Shown: one piece after another, positions 28,408 through 38,146 of the stretch
Layout: every line of letters starts with the position of its first letter
Position numbering within the stretch: the stretch's first letter is position 1
Notes under the pieces: generated by a model
The model's input: the letters and a program-made list of their open reading frames with translations, nothing else
Told to the model about the DNA's origin: nothing
Database searches by the model: none
Position numbers and translations under genes: made by a program
Assembly: GCF_012034935.1 (NCBI RefSeq)
Contig: NZ_JAATEN010000002.1
Location: forward strand, 434,001 to 498,000
Origin: Streptomyces zingiberis
GTDB taxonomy: Bacteria; Actinomycetota; Actinomycetes; Streptomycetales; Streptomycetaceae
Reading direction: 5' to 3'
DNA: 64,000 bases

Positions 28408-29301
28408 TCAGCTCAGCGCCGCACGGATCGCGCTCTCCACGTCCGGGCAGGAGAAGGAGAAACCGGAGTCCAGCAGCGCCCGCGGGATCACCCGCTGACT
28501 GCTCAGCACGTCGTCCGCGAACTCCCCGAGCGCCACCCGCAGCGCGACGGCGGGCACCGGGAACACGGCGGGCCGCCGCAGCACCCGTGCCATGGCCGCC
28601 GTCACCTCCCGGTTGGTCACCGGGTCGGGGGCGGTCAGGTTGACCGGGCCCGACAGCGACTCGGTGGTGAGCAGATGGCGCAGCGCCCCGAGGTGGTCGC
28701 GGAGCGCGATGAAACTCCAGTACTGACGGCCGTCGCCCAGCCGGCCGCCGAGTCCCGCGCGGAAGATCGGGAACAGCCGCCCCCAGGCGCCGCCCTCGCG
28801 CGACACCACCAGCCCGGTGCGGGCGAACACCGTCCGGATCCCGGCCTCCGCGGCGGGCGCGGCGGCGGCCTCCCACTCCTGGCAGACCTCCGCGAGGAAC
28901 CCCTCGCCCGGGGGCGCGCTCTCGTCCACCGGGCGGTCCCCGGTGTCGCCGTAGTAGCCGACGGCGGAGGCGCAGATCAGCACGCGCGGCGGGGTGTCCA
29001 GGCCGGCCAGGGCGCGGGCGAGGGTCGCGGTGCCCTCCACGCGGCTGTCGCGGATCACCCGCTTGTACGCGTCGGTCCAGCGGTGGGCGGCGATGCCCGC
29101 GCCCGCCAGGTGGACGACGGCGTCGCACCGGCCGAGCGCCGCCGTGTCCACCAGGCCCTGCCCGGGGTCCCACCGCACCTCGTCCGCGGCCCGGGGCTCG
29201 CGGCGCACCAGCCGCACCGTGTCGTGCCCGCCGGCGGTACGCAGGGAGTGGAGGAGTGCCGAGCCGATGAGACCGGACGAACCGGTGACCGCGATGCGCA
29301 T
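28408..29301 (-). CDS. TIGR01777 family NAD-dependent epimerase/dehydratase-like protein
   Basis: 297 aa, the normal size. It starts with a Rossmann motif (MRIAVTGSSGLIGSALLHSL) and carries the family segments DAVVHLAGAGIAAHRWT, SAVGYYGDTGDRPVDE and RTGLVVSREGGAWGRLFPIF, ending in the DUF1731 tail (PAVALRVALGEFADDVLSSQ, RVIPRALLDSGF). These extended SDR proteins (YfcH/SulA-like) have no settled substrate. Probably monocistronic. Confidence 0.95.
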   Translation of the reverse strand: MRIAVTGSSGLIGSALLHSLRTAGGHDTVRLVRREPRAADEVRWDPGQGLVDTAALGRCDAVVHLAGAGIAAHRWTDAYKRVIRDSRVEGTATLARALAGLDTPPRVLICASAVGYYGDTGDRPVDESAPPGEGFLAEVCQEWEAAAAPAAEAGIRTVFARTGLVVSREGGAWGRLFPIFRAGLGGRLGDGRQYWSFIALRDHLGALRHLLTTESLSGPVNLTAPDPVTNREVTAAMARVLRRPAVFPVPAVALRVALGEFADDVLSSQRVIPRALLDSGFSFSCPDVESAIRAALS

Positions 29302-29335
29302 GGTCTCATCCTGCCCTCCGCGCCGCCGGAAAGCC

Positions 29336-29440
29336 CGCTCCGCGGCGGAGGGGCGGAGGGTCGGAGGGGCGGAAGGGCGGTGGGGAGGCGGGGTGGCGGG
29401 GAGGCGGGGCGGAGCGGCGGTGGGGTGGAGCGGCGGCCCC
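29336..29440 (+). other. G-tract-rich intergenic segment
   Basis: A run of repeated GGGGCGG, GGAGGCGGGG and GGTGGGG words with many runs of three or more G on the plus strand, between the DUF4240 and TIGR01777 genes. It could fold into a G-quadruplex on that strand, or is just slipped low-complexity sequence. Confidence 0.6.
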
Positions 29441-29442
29441 GG

Positions 29443-29988
29443 TCACGGCTCCGGCGGGAAGCGTTGGGCGAGCCGGGGCAGCCGGTCCGTCAGCGCCGCC
29501 GGGTCGTCCAGGTCGAGCGGGGTGCCCTCGGGCTCGTCCGGCGGCTCCGGCAGCCCGAGGTCGGGCAGTTCGGTGGCGGTGAGCTGCTCGTACGCCTCGT
29601 AGGCCGCGTAGCCGAGCTCGTCGGCGTCACCTCCGTCGCCGCCACCGTCGGCGAGGATCTCGACGCCCGAATCGGCCGGCAGCCCGGCCAGGCTGTCGGG
29701 GTCGTGCAGCGCCCCCTCGAAGACCCGGCGGCCCTGGCCGACCAGCCAGCAGCGGAAGGAGTCGAAGGCCTCGTCCTCCGCGCTGCCCGTCACGAGCCGC
29801 GCCGCCGCCCACAGGTCCCAGCGGTGGGCCCGGGCCAGCCGGGACTCGACGTGCCGGGCGAAGTCCACCACCGAGTCCGGGTCCAGCAGCACCAGCCGCT
29901 CCACCAGGGCGTCGGCCTGCTCCAGCGGGTCGCCGCCGGCTGCCTCGCGGGAGCCGTCGACGAGGGCCCAGAACTCCGTCTCATCCAT
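29443..29988 (-). CDS. DUF4240 domain protein
   Basis: 181 aa starting MDETEFWALVDGSREAAGGD, the DUF4240 signature (Met-x-x-x-x-FW-x-(L/I)-(V/I)-D). The domain covers ~1-120 and includes RLARAHRWDLWAAARLVTG and FDSFRCWLVGQGRRVFEGAL; the acidic C-terminus contains GYAAYEAYEQLTATELPDL. It is predicted cytosolic. Proteins of this family are widespread in Streptomyces and have no assigned activity. No clear Shine-Dalgarno precedes the ATG at 29988. Confidence 0.88.
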   Translation of the reverse strand: MDETEFWALVDGSREAAGGDPLEQADALVERLVLLDPDSVVDFARHVESRLARAHRWDLWAAARLVTGSAEDEAFDSFRCWLVGQGRRVFEGALHDPDSLAGLPADSGVEILADGGGDGGDADELGYAAYEAYEQLTATELPDLGLPEPPDEPEGTPLDLDDPAALTDRLPRLAQRFPPEP

Positions 29989-30372
29989 CACGGGACCAGC
30001 ATCGGCCCCGGCCGCCCCGCACGCACGCACAGCGTGCCGGATGCGGCCATGTCGTTACCGGCCGGAGTGATGAACGGAAAACGGGAGGAAATGCATCAAA
30101 GGGGAGGGAAAGGTGGTGGCGGGGAGGTGGCGGTGACCGTGGTGGACCCGGGGGACGGCAGGACGGAACGGCTCACGGAGCAGGCCACGGGCGGACCACC
30201 GGCGGGCCGCGGGAAAGCCGTGAGAAGGCCGCGGGAAAGACGACAGAAGATGTCCGCATTGCCTGGCAGGGTCGTCCGCACCGCGCGGTGGACGGCATCG
30301 CGCGGCCGGCGTGCGGGGACCCGGCATCGGCGGGTGACCCGCGTCAACCGTGGGACGAGAGGAACGGCAGCG
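29989..30372. other. Divergent region DUF4240 / SDR
   Basis: 384 bp with a purine-rich stretch (30068-30130). The SDR reading frame stays open through it, but no start or similarity supports coding. Promoters for both flanking genes must be here. Confidence 0.4.
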
Positions 30373-31296
30373 GTGAACACAGAGGCAGCGGACACACTGG
30401 CGGGCAGGGTGGCGCTCGTGGCGGGCGCCACGCGCGGAGCGGGACGCGCCATGGCCGTCCAGCTCGGTGCCCGGGGCGCGACGGTCTACGTGACCGGCCG
30501 CACCACCCGGGAACACCGCAGCGAGGTGGACCGCGCGGAGACCATCGAGGAGACCGCCGAGCTGGTCACCGCCGCGGGCGGCACGGGTGTCGCGGTGCCC
30601 ACCGACCACCTGGAGCCGGAGCAGGTGCGCGCCCTCGTCGAACGGGTCGACCGGGAGCAGGGGCGGCTGGACGTCCTCGTCAACGACGTCTGGGGTGGCG
30701 AGCATCTGGTCGACTTCGGGACGAAGATGTGGGAGATCGGGCTGGAGCGCGGGCTGCGGATGCTGCGGCTGGGCGTGGAGAGCCACATCGTCACCAGCCA
30801 CTACGCGCTGCCGCTGCTGATCCGCCGGCCGGGCGGCCTGCTGGTGGAGGTCACCGACGGCACCGCCGAGACCAACCGGGAGTACCGGGAGAGCTTCTAC
30901 TACGACCTCACCAAGTACGCCCCGCTGCGCATGGCCCAGGGCCTCGGCACCGAGCTGAAGGAGTACGGGTGCACGGCCGTCTCCCTCACCCCGGGCTTCC
31001 TCCGCTCCGAGCAGATGCTCGACCACTTCGGGGTGACGGAGGAGAACTGGCGGGACGCGGTCGCCAAGGAGCCGGGCTTCGCCATCTCGGAGTCGCCGGT
31101 CTTCGTCGGCCGCGCGCTCGCCGCGCTCGCCGCCGACCCGGAGGTGGCGCGCTGGAACGGGCAGTCCCTCTCCAGCGGGCAGCTCTCCCGGGTCTACGGC
31201 TTCACGGACACCGACGGCAGCCGGCCCGACGCCTGGCGGTACCTCAAAGAGGTGACCGTCGGCGGGCGGGAGGCGGGTGACGCGGAGTACCGCTGA
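30373..31296 (+). CDS. Short-chain dehydrogenase/reductase
   Basis: 307 aa from GTG 30373 (AGAGGA about 9 nt upstream). It has the classical SDR cofactor motif in VALVAGATRGAGRAMAVQLG, an Arg-rich region after strand 2 suggesting NADP (TGRTTREHRSEVD), the LDVLVNDVWGG strand, and the catalytic YxxxK as YDLTK near residue 176. The C-terminus (SRVYGFTDTDGSRPDAWRYL) is typical of a Streptomyces-wide SDR subgroup annotated only as oxidoreductase. The substrate is unknown. Confidence 0.93.
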   Translation: MNTEAADTLAGRVALVAGATRGAGRAMAVQLGARGATVYVTGRTTREHRSEVDRAETIEETAELVTAAGGTGVAVPTDHLEPEQVRALVERVDREQGRLDVLVNDVWGGEHLVDFGTKMWEIGLERGLRMLRLGVESHIVTSHYALPLLIRRPGGLLVEVTDGTAETNREYRESFYYDLTKYAPLRMAQGLGTELKEYGCTAVSLTPGFLRSEQMLDHFGVTEENWRDAVAKEPGFAISESPVFVGRALAALAADPEVARWNGQSLSSGQLSRVYGFTDTDGSRPDAWRYLKEVTVGGREAGDAEYR

Positions 31297-31336
31297 CCCG
31301 GCGCCGGGGCGCGCGGCGGCGGACGGACGACGGCGG

Positions 31337-32521
31337 TCACCGTGCGTAGAGCGCCGCCGCGCGCGCCGTGGCCTCGGCGAACCGGGCGCGCAGCGCGGCC
31401 GGTTCCACCACCTCGCCGTCCGGGCCCAGGGCCAGCAGCTGGTGGTACGCCACGTCGAGCGACTCCACGGGCAGCCGGACGGTGACCCGGCCCCGCTCGT
31501 CGGCCGCCCCGGCGGCGGCCAGCGCCTCCCTGGCCGCCGCCGCGTCCGCGACCTGCGGCAGCTGCCGCGCCCCGGCCGGGGTGAGGCGCAGGACGACGCG
31601 GTCCCGCAGGATGGCGCGGGCGAATCCCGCGGCCCGCTCGCGCCAGAAACCGGGGAGGTCGAACTCCTCGTCGCGGACGAACCGCCGCCCGGACACCTCG
31701 ACGCGGGTGAGGCGCTCGACCCGGTAGACCCGGTAGCCGTGGGCGAGCGCCCCGGGGAGGGCGGCGCCGGTCCCGGGCGGCGGTGCGGCGCCCTCCGGCG
31801 GGGCCGGGGCCACCGGCCCCCCGTCCGCCGGCCCGGCGGGTGCGGGCGGACCGCCGGAGGGCTCGCTGCCCGGCGGGTCCCCGTCCGCCGCCTCACCGTC
31901 CGGCGGCACGGGGGACGGGGACGCGGGGGACGGGCCCGGGGCCGCCACCGCCCGGGCGGCCAGGTACCAGACGCCCGCCTTGAGCACCAGCCCGTACGGT
32001 TCCAGGACGCGCTCCACCTCGGCGCCGCCGCTGCCGGGCCGGCGCCGGTAGCGCGCGGTGAGCAGCCGGTCGCCCCACACCGCCTCGGCGACCAGCGGCA
32101 GCGCCGGCGGGGTCACCGGCTCGTGCCACCAGCCGGGCGCGTCCAGGTGGAAGCGCTGCGCCGCGCTCGACGGGGTGTCGCTCAGCTCGGGCAGCAGCGC
32201 GGCGGTGACCTTCAGCCGGGCGGCGGAGGCGGTGTCGGCCAGGCCCATGTCCCGGAGCGCGGAGGGCACCCCGGAGAGGAACAGCGCCTCGGCCTCCCCG
32301 CGGGCGAGGCCGGTCAGCCGGGTGCGGTAGCCGCCGATCAGCCGGTAGCCGCCGGCCCGGCCGCGGTCGGCGTAGACCGGGACCCCGGCCTCGGAGAGGG
32401 CCAGCGCGTCCCGGGTCACGGTGCGGACCGACACCTCCAGCTCCCGCGCCAGTTCGGCGGCCGTCATCGACGGGCGGGACTGGAGCAGCAGCACCATCCT
32501 GATCAGCCGGGCCGCGCGCAT
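31337..32521 (-). CDS. WYL-domain transcriptional regulator (HTH_11-WYL-WCX)
   Basis: 394 aa. The N-terminal winged helix-turn-helix is clear (MRAARLIRMVLLLQSRPSMT, ELARELEVSVRTVTRDALAL). The WYL core lies around ARYRRRPGSGGAEVERVLEP and YGLVLKAGVWYLAARAVA, and the WCX-type C-terminal domain around EFDLPGFWRERAAGFA to the end. A ~65-residue Pro/Gly/Ala insert separates the WYL strands. WYL proteins sense ligands such as nucleotides or single-stranded DNA and regulate stress or metabolism; the target is unknown. It is convergent with the SDR gene (40 bp apart). Confidence 0.93.
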   Translation of the reverse strand: MRAARLIRMVLLLQSRPSMTAAELARELEVSVRTVTRDALALSEAGVPVYADRGRAGGYRLIGGYRTRLTGLARGEAEALFLSGVPSALRDMGLADTASAARLKVTAALLPELSDTPSSAAQRFHLDAPGWWHEPVTPPALPLVAEAVWGDRLLTARYRRRPGSGGAEVERVLEPYGLVLKAGVWYLAARAVAAPGPSPASPSPVPPDGEAADGDPPGSEPSGGPPAPAGPADGGPVAPAPPEGAAPPPGTGAALPGALAHGYRVYRVERLTRVEVSGRRFVRDEEFDLPGFWRERAAGFARAILRDRVVLRLTPAGARQLPQVADAAAAREALAAAGAADERGRVTVRLPVESLDVAYHQLLALGPDGEVVEPAALRARFAEATARAAALYAR

Positions 32522-32858
32522 GGCGCCATCATGCCGCGCGCGGGCGGGCCCCCGCGCGGCGGGCCCGGGGAGCGCCGGCGGCTCCCTCCCGCGCCGGGCC
32601 CGGGCGCCCTCGGTGGACGCCGGGGCCGGCGGAGACCGGCCGTGGGCGCTCCCGGCCCGGCGGACGTCCGGGTGGGCTGGTGGGGCACCGGCCGGCGCCC
32701 CCCAAGGCGTGCCCGGCGCCCTCGGAGGGCCTGGCCCGGCGCCGGAGCGGGAGCCGGGGCTTTCGGTCGTTCCCGGGGCAGGCGGAAACGGCGGTGCCCC
32801 CGTCCCGGCCGGAACCGGGGCGGGGGCACCGCCGTGCTGATCGGTGACGCCCGGGGCC
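32522..32858. other. Region between sucB and WYL regulator gene
   Basis: 337 bp containing the WYL gene promoter and the sucB terminator (listed). No gene supported. Confidence 0.45.
32789..32834 (-). terminator. Stem-loop, likely sucB terminator
   Basis: 14-bp perfect arms CGGCGGTGCCCCCG (32789-32802) and CGGGGGCACCGCCG (32821-32834), 18-nt loop, 25 nt beyond the sucB stop codon. Confidence 0.75.
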
Positions 32859-34637
32859 TTACAGCCCGAGGTCGCCCTCGAACGCGCCTTCCTCCAGGCG
32901 CGCCTTGACGGTGCCCAGGAAGCGGGCCGCGTCGGCGCCGTCCACCAGCCGGTGGTCGTACGTCAGCGCCAGGTAGACCATGTCGCGGACCGCGATGGTC
33001 TCGCCCAGGTCCGGGTGGTTCACGACCACCGGGCGCTTCACCGTGGCTCCGATGCCCAACATGCCGACCTGCGGCTGGTTGAGGATCGGGGTGTCGAACA
33101 GCGCGCCGCGCGAGCCGGTGTTCGTCACGGTGAAGGTGCCGCCGGACAGCTCGTCCGGCTTGATGCCGCCGTTGCGGGTCCGGTTGGCCAGGTCGGCGGT
33201 CTTCTTGGCGATGCCGGCCAGGTTGAGGTCGCCCGCGCTGTGGATGACCGGGACGAACAGGCCCTTCTCGGTGTCCACCGCGATGCCGATGTTCTCGACG
33301 TCGTGGTAGGTGATCGTGTCGTCGCCGTTCACCTTGGCGTTGAGGGCCGGGTGGACCTTCAGCGCCTCGGTGGCGGCCTTCACGAAGAACGGCATCGGGG
33401 AGAGCTTGACGCCCTCACGCGCCTGGAACTGGTCCCTGGCACGCGCCCGCAGCCGCATGACGCGGGTGACGTCCACCTCGACGACGGTGGTGAGCTGCGC
33501 CGAGACCTTCAGCGACTCCACCATGTGCTTGGCGGTCGCCTTGCGGACCCGGCTCATCTTCACCGTCTGGCCGCGCAGCGGCGACGGCTCCACCGGCGCG
33601 GGCGCCTTGGCGGCGGCCGGCGCCTCGGCGGGCGCCTTCTTGGCGGCCTCGGCCGCGGCGACGACGTCCTGCTTGCGGATCCGGCCACCGACACCGGTGC
33701 CCTTCACCGAGGACAGCTCCACCCCGTGCTCCGCGGCGAGCTTCCGCACCAGCGGGGTGACGTACGCGCCCTCACCGCCGGACGGGGCCGACGGAGCCGG
33801 CGCGGGGGCCGGAGCCGGCGCCGGGGCGGCGGGCTCCGGCTCGGGCGCCGGGGCCTCGGCGCGCTGCGGGGCCGGGGCGGTCGGGGCCTGCGGCTCCGGG
33901 GCGGGCTCCGGCTCCGGAGCGGGCGCCTCCTGCTTGGGGGCCTCCTGCTTCGGGGCCGGCTCGGGGGCGGCCTCCTGCTTCGGCGCGGCGGCCGGGGCCT
34001 GGCCCGCCTCGCCGATGACCGCCAGCTTGGCGCCCACCTCGGCCGTCTCGTCCTCGGCGACGAGGATCTCCAGCAGGGTGCCCGCGGTGGGGGCGGGGAT
34101 CTCGGTGTCGACCTTGTCGGTCGAGACCTCCAGCAGCGGCTCGTCGGCCTCGACCGACTCGCCGACCTCCTTCAGCCACCGGGTGACCGTGCCCTCGGTC
34201 ACGGACTCGCCCAGCGCGGGGAGCGTGACCGCGGTGCCCTCGCCGCCACCGGACGGCGCCGGGGCCTCCTGCTGCGGGGCTTCCTGCTGCGGGGCTTCCT
34301 GCTGCGGCGCCTCCTGCTGGGGGGCCTCCTGCTTCGGGGCCTCCGGCTCGGCCTCCTGCTTGGGGGCCTCCTCCTGCTTCGGCGCCTCGGCGCCGCCGGA
34401 GCCGTCGTCGATGACGGCCAGCTCGGCGCCGACCTCGACGGTCTCGTCCTCGGCGACCTTGATGGAGGAGAGGACACCGGCCGCCGGGGCGGGGATCTCG
34501 GTGTCGACCTTGTCGGTCGAGACCTCGAGCAGTGGCTCGTCGGCCTCGACGCTCTCACCCTCGGCCTTCAGCCATCGGGTGACGGTGCCCTCGGTCACGC
34601 TCTCGCCGAGCGCCGGGAGGGTTACGGAAACCGCCAT
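32859..34637 (-). CDS. sucB: 2-oxoglutarate dehydrogenase complex E2 (dihydrolipoamide succinyltransferase)
   Basis: 592 aa. Two lipoyl domains (residues ~3-76 and ~136-212) share the lipoylation motif [14 protein letters not shown]; a peripheral-subunit-binding domain follows (~295-332, [28 protein letters not shown]), then the acyltransferase domain with catalytic [15 protein letters not shown] near the C-terminus. Linkers are made of [10 protein letters not shown] and Ala-Pro repeats, the usual flexible swinging arms. Lipoate would be supplied by LipA/LipB, encoded ~9 kb away. AGGAG lies 11 nt before the ATG at 34637. The lpdA gene is 48 bp upstream in the same direction, so the two are probably co-transcribed. 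Confidence 0.97.
   Translation of the reverse strand: MAVSVTLPALGESVTEGTVTRWLKAEGESVEADEPLLEVSTDKVDTEIPAPAAGVLSSIKVAEDETVEVGAELAVIDDGSGGAEAPKQEEAPKQEAEPEAPKQEAPQQEAPQQEAPQQEAPQQEAPAPSGGGEGTAVTLPALGESVTEGTVTRWLKEVGESVEADEPLLEVSTDKVDTEIPAPTAGTLLEILVAEDETAEVGAKLAVIGEAGQAPAAAPKQEAAPEPAPKQEAPKQEAPAPEPEPAPEPQAPTAPAPQRAEAPAPEPEPAAPAPAPAPAPAPSAPSGGEGAYVTPLVRKLAAEHGVELSSVKGTGVGGRIRKQDVVAAAEAAKKAPAEAPAAAKAPAPVEPSPLRGQTVKMSRVRKATAKHMVESLKVSAQLTTVVEVDVTRVMRLRARARDQFQAREGVKLSPMPFFVKAATEALKVHPALNAKVNGDDTITYHDVENIGIAVDTEKGLFVPVIHSAGDLNLAGIAKKTADLANRTRNGGIKPDELSGGTFTVTNTGSRGALFDTPILNQPQVGMLGIGATVKRPVVVNHPDLGETIAVRDMVYLALTYDHRLVDGADAARFLGTVKARLEEGAFEGDLGL
34260..34376 (-). repeat. 15-bp coding tandem repeat in sucB linker
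   Basis: Units related to GGCTTCCTGCTGCGG recur every 15 bp; on the coding strand they give APQQE/APKQE pentapeptides between the two lipoyl domains. Length changes here would keep frame and only alter linker length. Confidence 0.85.
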
Positions 34638-34685
34638 GGTTTCGGTTGCTCCTATCGAATGGTGCGGATGTGGGCGCGCCCGGGA

Positions 34686-36074
34686 CTAGTCGTGGGAGTG
34701 CAGCGGCTTGCCGGCCAGCGCCAGGTGGGCCTCGCCGAGCGCCTCGTTCTGCGTGGGGTGGGCGTGGATGAGCTGCGCGACCTCGGCCGGCAGCGCCTCC
34801 CAGTTGTAGATCAGCTGCGCTTCCCCGATCAGCTCGCCCATCCGGTCACCGACCATGTGGACGCCGACCACGGCGCCGTCCCGCACCTGGACCAGCTTGA
34901 TCTCGCCGGCCGTCTTCAGGATCTTGCTCTTGCCGTTGCCGCCGAGGTTGTACTTGAGGGCGACGACCTTGTCGGCGCCGTACAGCTCCTTGGCCTTCGC
35001 CTCGGTGACGCCGACGGAGGCAACCTCGGGGTGGGAGTAGGTGACACGCGGCACGCCGTCGTAGTCGATGGGCACGGTCTTCAGGCCGGCCAGCCGCTCC
35101 GCGACGAGGATGCCCTCGGCGAAGCCGACGTGCGCGAGCTGGAGGGTCGGCACGAGGTCACCGACGGCGGAGATCGTCTCGACGTTGGTCCGCATGTACT
35201 CGTCGACCAGGACGTAGCCGCGGTCCGTGGCGACCCCGGCCTCCTCGTAGCCCAGGCCCTGCGAGACCGGGCCGCGGCCGACGGCGACGAGCAGCAGCTC
35301 CGCCTCGAAGGTCTTGCCGTTCTCCAGGGAGACCTTCACCCCGCCGTCGGTGTACTCGACACCGGAGAAACGGGAGCCGAGGGAGAAGGAGATGCCCCGC
35401 TTGCGGAAGGCGCGCTCCAGCAGCTTCGAGCTGCTCTCGTCCTCGACCGGGACGAGGTGCGGGAGGGCCTCGACGATGGTGACGTCCGTGCCGAAGGACT
35501 TCCAGGCGGAGGCGAACTCGCAGCCGATGACGCCGCCGCCCAGGACGATCGCGGACTTCGGCACCCGGTCCAGGGTGAGCGCGTGGTCGGAGGAGATGAC
35601 GCGGTCGCCGTCGATCTCCAGGCCGGGCAGCGACTTGGGCACCGAGCCGGTCGCCAGCAGGATGTGGCGGCCCTCGTAGCGCTGCCCGTCCACGTCCACC
35701 GAGGTGGCGGAGGACAGCCGGCCCTCGCCGGTCACATAGGTGACCTTGCGGGAGGCGACCAGGCCCTGGAGGCCCTTGTAGAGGCCGGAGACCACGCCGT
35801 CCTTGTACTTGTGCACGCCCGCCATGTCGATGCCGTCGAGCGTCGCCTGCACGCCGAACTGGGCGGACTCGCGGGCCTGGTCGGCGATCTCACCGGCGTG
35901 CAGCAGCGCCTTCGTGGGGATGCAGCCGCGGTGCAGACAGGTGCCGCCGAGCTTGTCCTTCTCGATCAGTGCGACGTCCAGGCCCAGCTGCGCCCCGCGG
36001 AGAGCGGCGGCGTAACCTCCGCTGCCACCGCCGAGGATCACTAGGTCGAAAACGGTGCTGGCGTCGTTCGCCAC
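34686..36074 (-). CDS. lpdA: Dihydrolipoyl dehydrogenase (E3)
   Basis: 462 aa, normal length. It re-oxidises dihydrolipoyl groups of 2-oxoacid dehydrogenase complexes with FAD and NAD. Motifs: FAD fold VILGGGSGGYAAALRGAQLG, redox-active disulfide GGTCLHRGCIPTK, NAD fold IVLGGGVIGCEFASAW, the FAD-contact EYMRTNVETISAVGDL and the active-site His-Glu IHAHPTQNEALGEA. GTG at 36074 has GGAGG 7 nt upstream. It heads an lpdA-sucB transcription unit. In Streptomyces this lpd serves the 2-oxoglutarate and probably the pyruvate complexes. Confidence 0.97.
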   Translation of the reverse strand: MANDASTVFDLVILGGGSGGYAAALRGAQLGLDVALIEKDKLGGTCLHRGCIPTKALLHAGEIADQARESAQFGVQATLDGIDMAGVHKYKDGVVSGLYKGLQGLVASRKVTYVTGEGRLSSATSVDVDGQRYEGRHILLATGSVPKSLPGLEIDGDRVISSDHALTLDRVPKSAIVLGGGVIGCEFASAWKSFGTDVTIVEALPHLVPVEDESSSKLLERAFRKRGISFSLGSRFSGVEYTDGGVKVSLENGKTFEAELLLVAVGRGPVSQGLGYEEAGVATDRGYVLVDEYMRTNVETISAVGDLVPTLQLAHVGFAEGILVAERLAGLKTVPIDYDGVPRVTYSHPEVASVGVTEAKAKELYGADKVVALKYNLGGNGKSKILKTAGEIKLVQVRDGAVVGVHMVGDRMGELIGEAQLIYNWEALPAEVAQLIHAHPTQNEALGEAHLALAGKPLHSHD

Positions 36075-36616
36075 GTCACGTCCTCCATGCATGGGTGCGC
36101 CGGAGCCGGTCTTGCGGTGACCGGGCGGCGGCTGTCGTTCGGCCGCTGAGTTCTGGAGCCCGTCCGTAGCGGCTCGCTCCGTCCGGGAGCCGGGCCCTGT
36201 CCTGCCGGGACAACATCTTCGCATTTGTTGACGGCCGACGGGACGCCGGGCCGGGCTCCGGGAGACCCGCCGCCTCGCGACGCGGCGTTACTCGCGCGTA
36301 GGGACGGTGGGGACCGGGCCGTGGAGCGCCGTGCGCACCGGCTGGTTGCCCTTGCCGCCTGCCCCGTCCCCGGTTCCAGGATGCCACCGGGGGATTTCGT
36401 CCAGGGCGAACACGGGATCGAACCGCGCGGCGGACCACGCGCGGCGAACCACGCGTGATGGGCCGCGCGCCCCGGAGGCGGCCGTCCCGCACGGAGAGCG
36501 CCCCCGGCCCCGGCCGCCGCCGCCCCGCGGGGGAACGGCGGCGGTCCGGACGGACGCGCGGGGCGCCGGCCGCGGCGGGGGCCGCGGGGCGGTGCGGCAA
36601 CGGGGGACGGCGGCGC
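36075..36616. other. Upstream region of lpdA with inverted repeat
   Basis: 542 bp without a supported gene. CAACA-n10-TGTTG at 36211-36230 is a perfect 5-bp inverted repeat in the only AT-rich patch, 137-156 bp before the lpdA start; it may be an operator or part of the promoter. The remainder is GC-rich sequence downstream of pepA. Confidence 0.4.
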
Positions 36617-38146
36617 TCAGCCGAGGTCGCCGGCCCCCGTCCGCTCCGCCAGCCGCACCAGGGTGCGGACCGCGGCGCCGGTGCCGCCCTTGGGGGTGTA
36701 GCCGTACGGGGCGCCCTCGTGGAACGCCGGGCCCGCGATGTCCAGGTGCGCCCACGTGACGCCCTCGCCCACGAACTCCTTCAGGAACAGGCCGGCGACC
36801 AGACCGCCGCCCATCCGCTCGCCCATGTTGGCGAGGTCCGCCACCGGGGAGTCCATGCCCTTGCGCAGCTCCGCCGGGAGCGGCATGGGCCAGGACTGCT
36901 CGCCGGCCTCCTCCGCGATCTCGTGGAGAGCGGTGCGGAACGCCTCGTCGTTCGACATGACGCCGAAGGTGCGCACGCCCAGGGCGAGCACCATCGCACC
37001 GGTCAGCGTGGCCACGTCGACGATCGCGTCCGGCTTCTCCTCGCCGGCCCGGGCGAGCGCGTCGGCCAGCACCAGCCGGCCCTCCGCGTCGGTGTTGAGC
37101 ACCTCCACGGTCTTGCCGCTGTACATCCGCAGCACGTCGCCGGGGCGGGTGGCGGAGCCCGACGGCATGTTCTCGGCGAGCGCCAGCCAGCCGGTGACGT
37201 TGACGGCCAGCCCCAGCCGCGCCGCGGCGACCACGGCCGCGAACACGGCGGCGGCACCGCTCATGTCGCACTTCATGGTCTCGTTGTGACCGGCCGGCTT
37301 CAGCGAGATGCCGCCCGAGTCGTAGGTGATGCCCTTGCCGACCAGGGCGAGGGTCTTGTCCGCCTTCGCGTGCGTGTAGGAGAGCCGGACCAGCCGCGGC
37401 GGGTTGGCCGAGCCCTGGCCGACGCCGAGGATGCCGCCGTAGCCGCCCTTGGCGAGCGCCTTCTCGTCCAGCACCTCCACCTTCAGGCCGTGCTCCTTGG
37501 CGGCCTGCGCCACGGCGGCGGCGAAGGTCTCCGGGTAGAGGTCGTTGGACGGGGTGTTGACGAGGTCACGCGCGCGGTGGACCTCGGCGGCCACCGCGGC
37601 GGCCCGCTCCGTCGCGGCCTTGACCGCCTTGTCCCGCGGCTTGGAGCCCAGCAGGATCACCTCGGCCAGCGGCGTGCTCTTGTCGTCCTTCTTGCGGCCG
37701 CCCTGCGGTGCGGAACGGTAGGCGGTGAAGGTGTACGCGCCGAGCAGGGCGCCCTCCGCCACCGCCGCCGCGTCCGCCGCGTCCTCGGCCGGCAGCGCGA
37801 ACGCGCCCTTCTTGGCGCCGGCCAGCGCGCGGGACGCCGCCCCGGCGGCCCGGCGCAGCGTCTCGCCGTCGAAGCGGCCGTCCTCGGACGGGGCCTCGCC
37901 CAGGCCGACCGCCAGCACGACGGGGGTCTTGAAACCGGCCGGCGCGGGCAGCTTCGTCACCTCGCCCTCACCGCCGGTGGCGCCGAGCGTCTCCAGGACG
38001 GCGGCCAGCTTGCCGTCGAAGGCCGACACCACGGCCTCCGCTCCGGGCGCGGCGACCGGCCCCTTGGCGCCCTTGGCCACGCCGACGACGATCGCGTCCG
38101 CGCGCAGCGAGGCCGGGGACGAGGTGCTGAGAGTCAGTTCAGTCAC
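36617..38146 (-). CDS. pepA: Leucyl aminopeptidase (M17 family)
   Basis: 509 aa. The N-terminal macro-like domain spans ~1-170; the catalytic domain has the metal and catalytic residues in LVGKGITYDSGGISLKP, GHNETMKCDMSGAAAVF and the signature NTDAEGRLVLADAL. It removes N-terminal residues from peptides in the cytosol, using two metal ions; M17 enzymes are hexamers. GTG at 38146 gives the usual TELTLSTSSP beginning. Its place next to lpdA and the cobalamin genes is conserved in Streptomyces. Confidence 0.97.
   Translation of the reverse strand: MTELTLSTSSPASLRADAIVVGVAKGAKGPVAAPGAEAVVSAFDGKLAAVLETLGATGGEGEVTKLPAPAGFKTPVVLAVGLGEAPSEDGRFDGETLRRAAGAASRALAGAKKGAFALPAEDAADAAAVAEGALLGAYTFTAYRSAPQGGRKKDDKSTPLAEVILLGSKPRDKAVKAATERAAAVAAEVHRARDLVNTPSNDLYPETFAAAVAQAAKEHGLKVEVLDEKALAKGGYGGILGVGQGSANPPRLVRLSYTHAKADKTLALVGKGITYDSGGISLKPAGHNETMKCDMSGAAAVFAAVVAAARLGLAVNVTGWLALAENMPSGSATRPGDVLRMYSGKTVEVLNTDAEGRLVLADALARAGEEKPDAIVDVATLTGAMVLALGVRTFGVMSNDEAFRTALHEIAEEAGEQSWPMPLPAELRKGMDSPVADLANMGERMGGGLVAGLFLKEFVGEGVTWAHLDIAGPAFHEGAPYGYTPKGGTGAAVRTLVRLAERTGAGDLG

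Noticed and set aside
28204..30372. Long upstream extension of the SDR reading frame
   Set aside because: The frame is merely open in GC-rich DNA; SDR similarity and a Shine-Dalgarno begin at 30373, and the extension runs opposite real genes.
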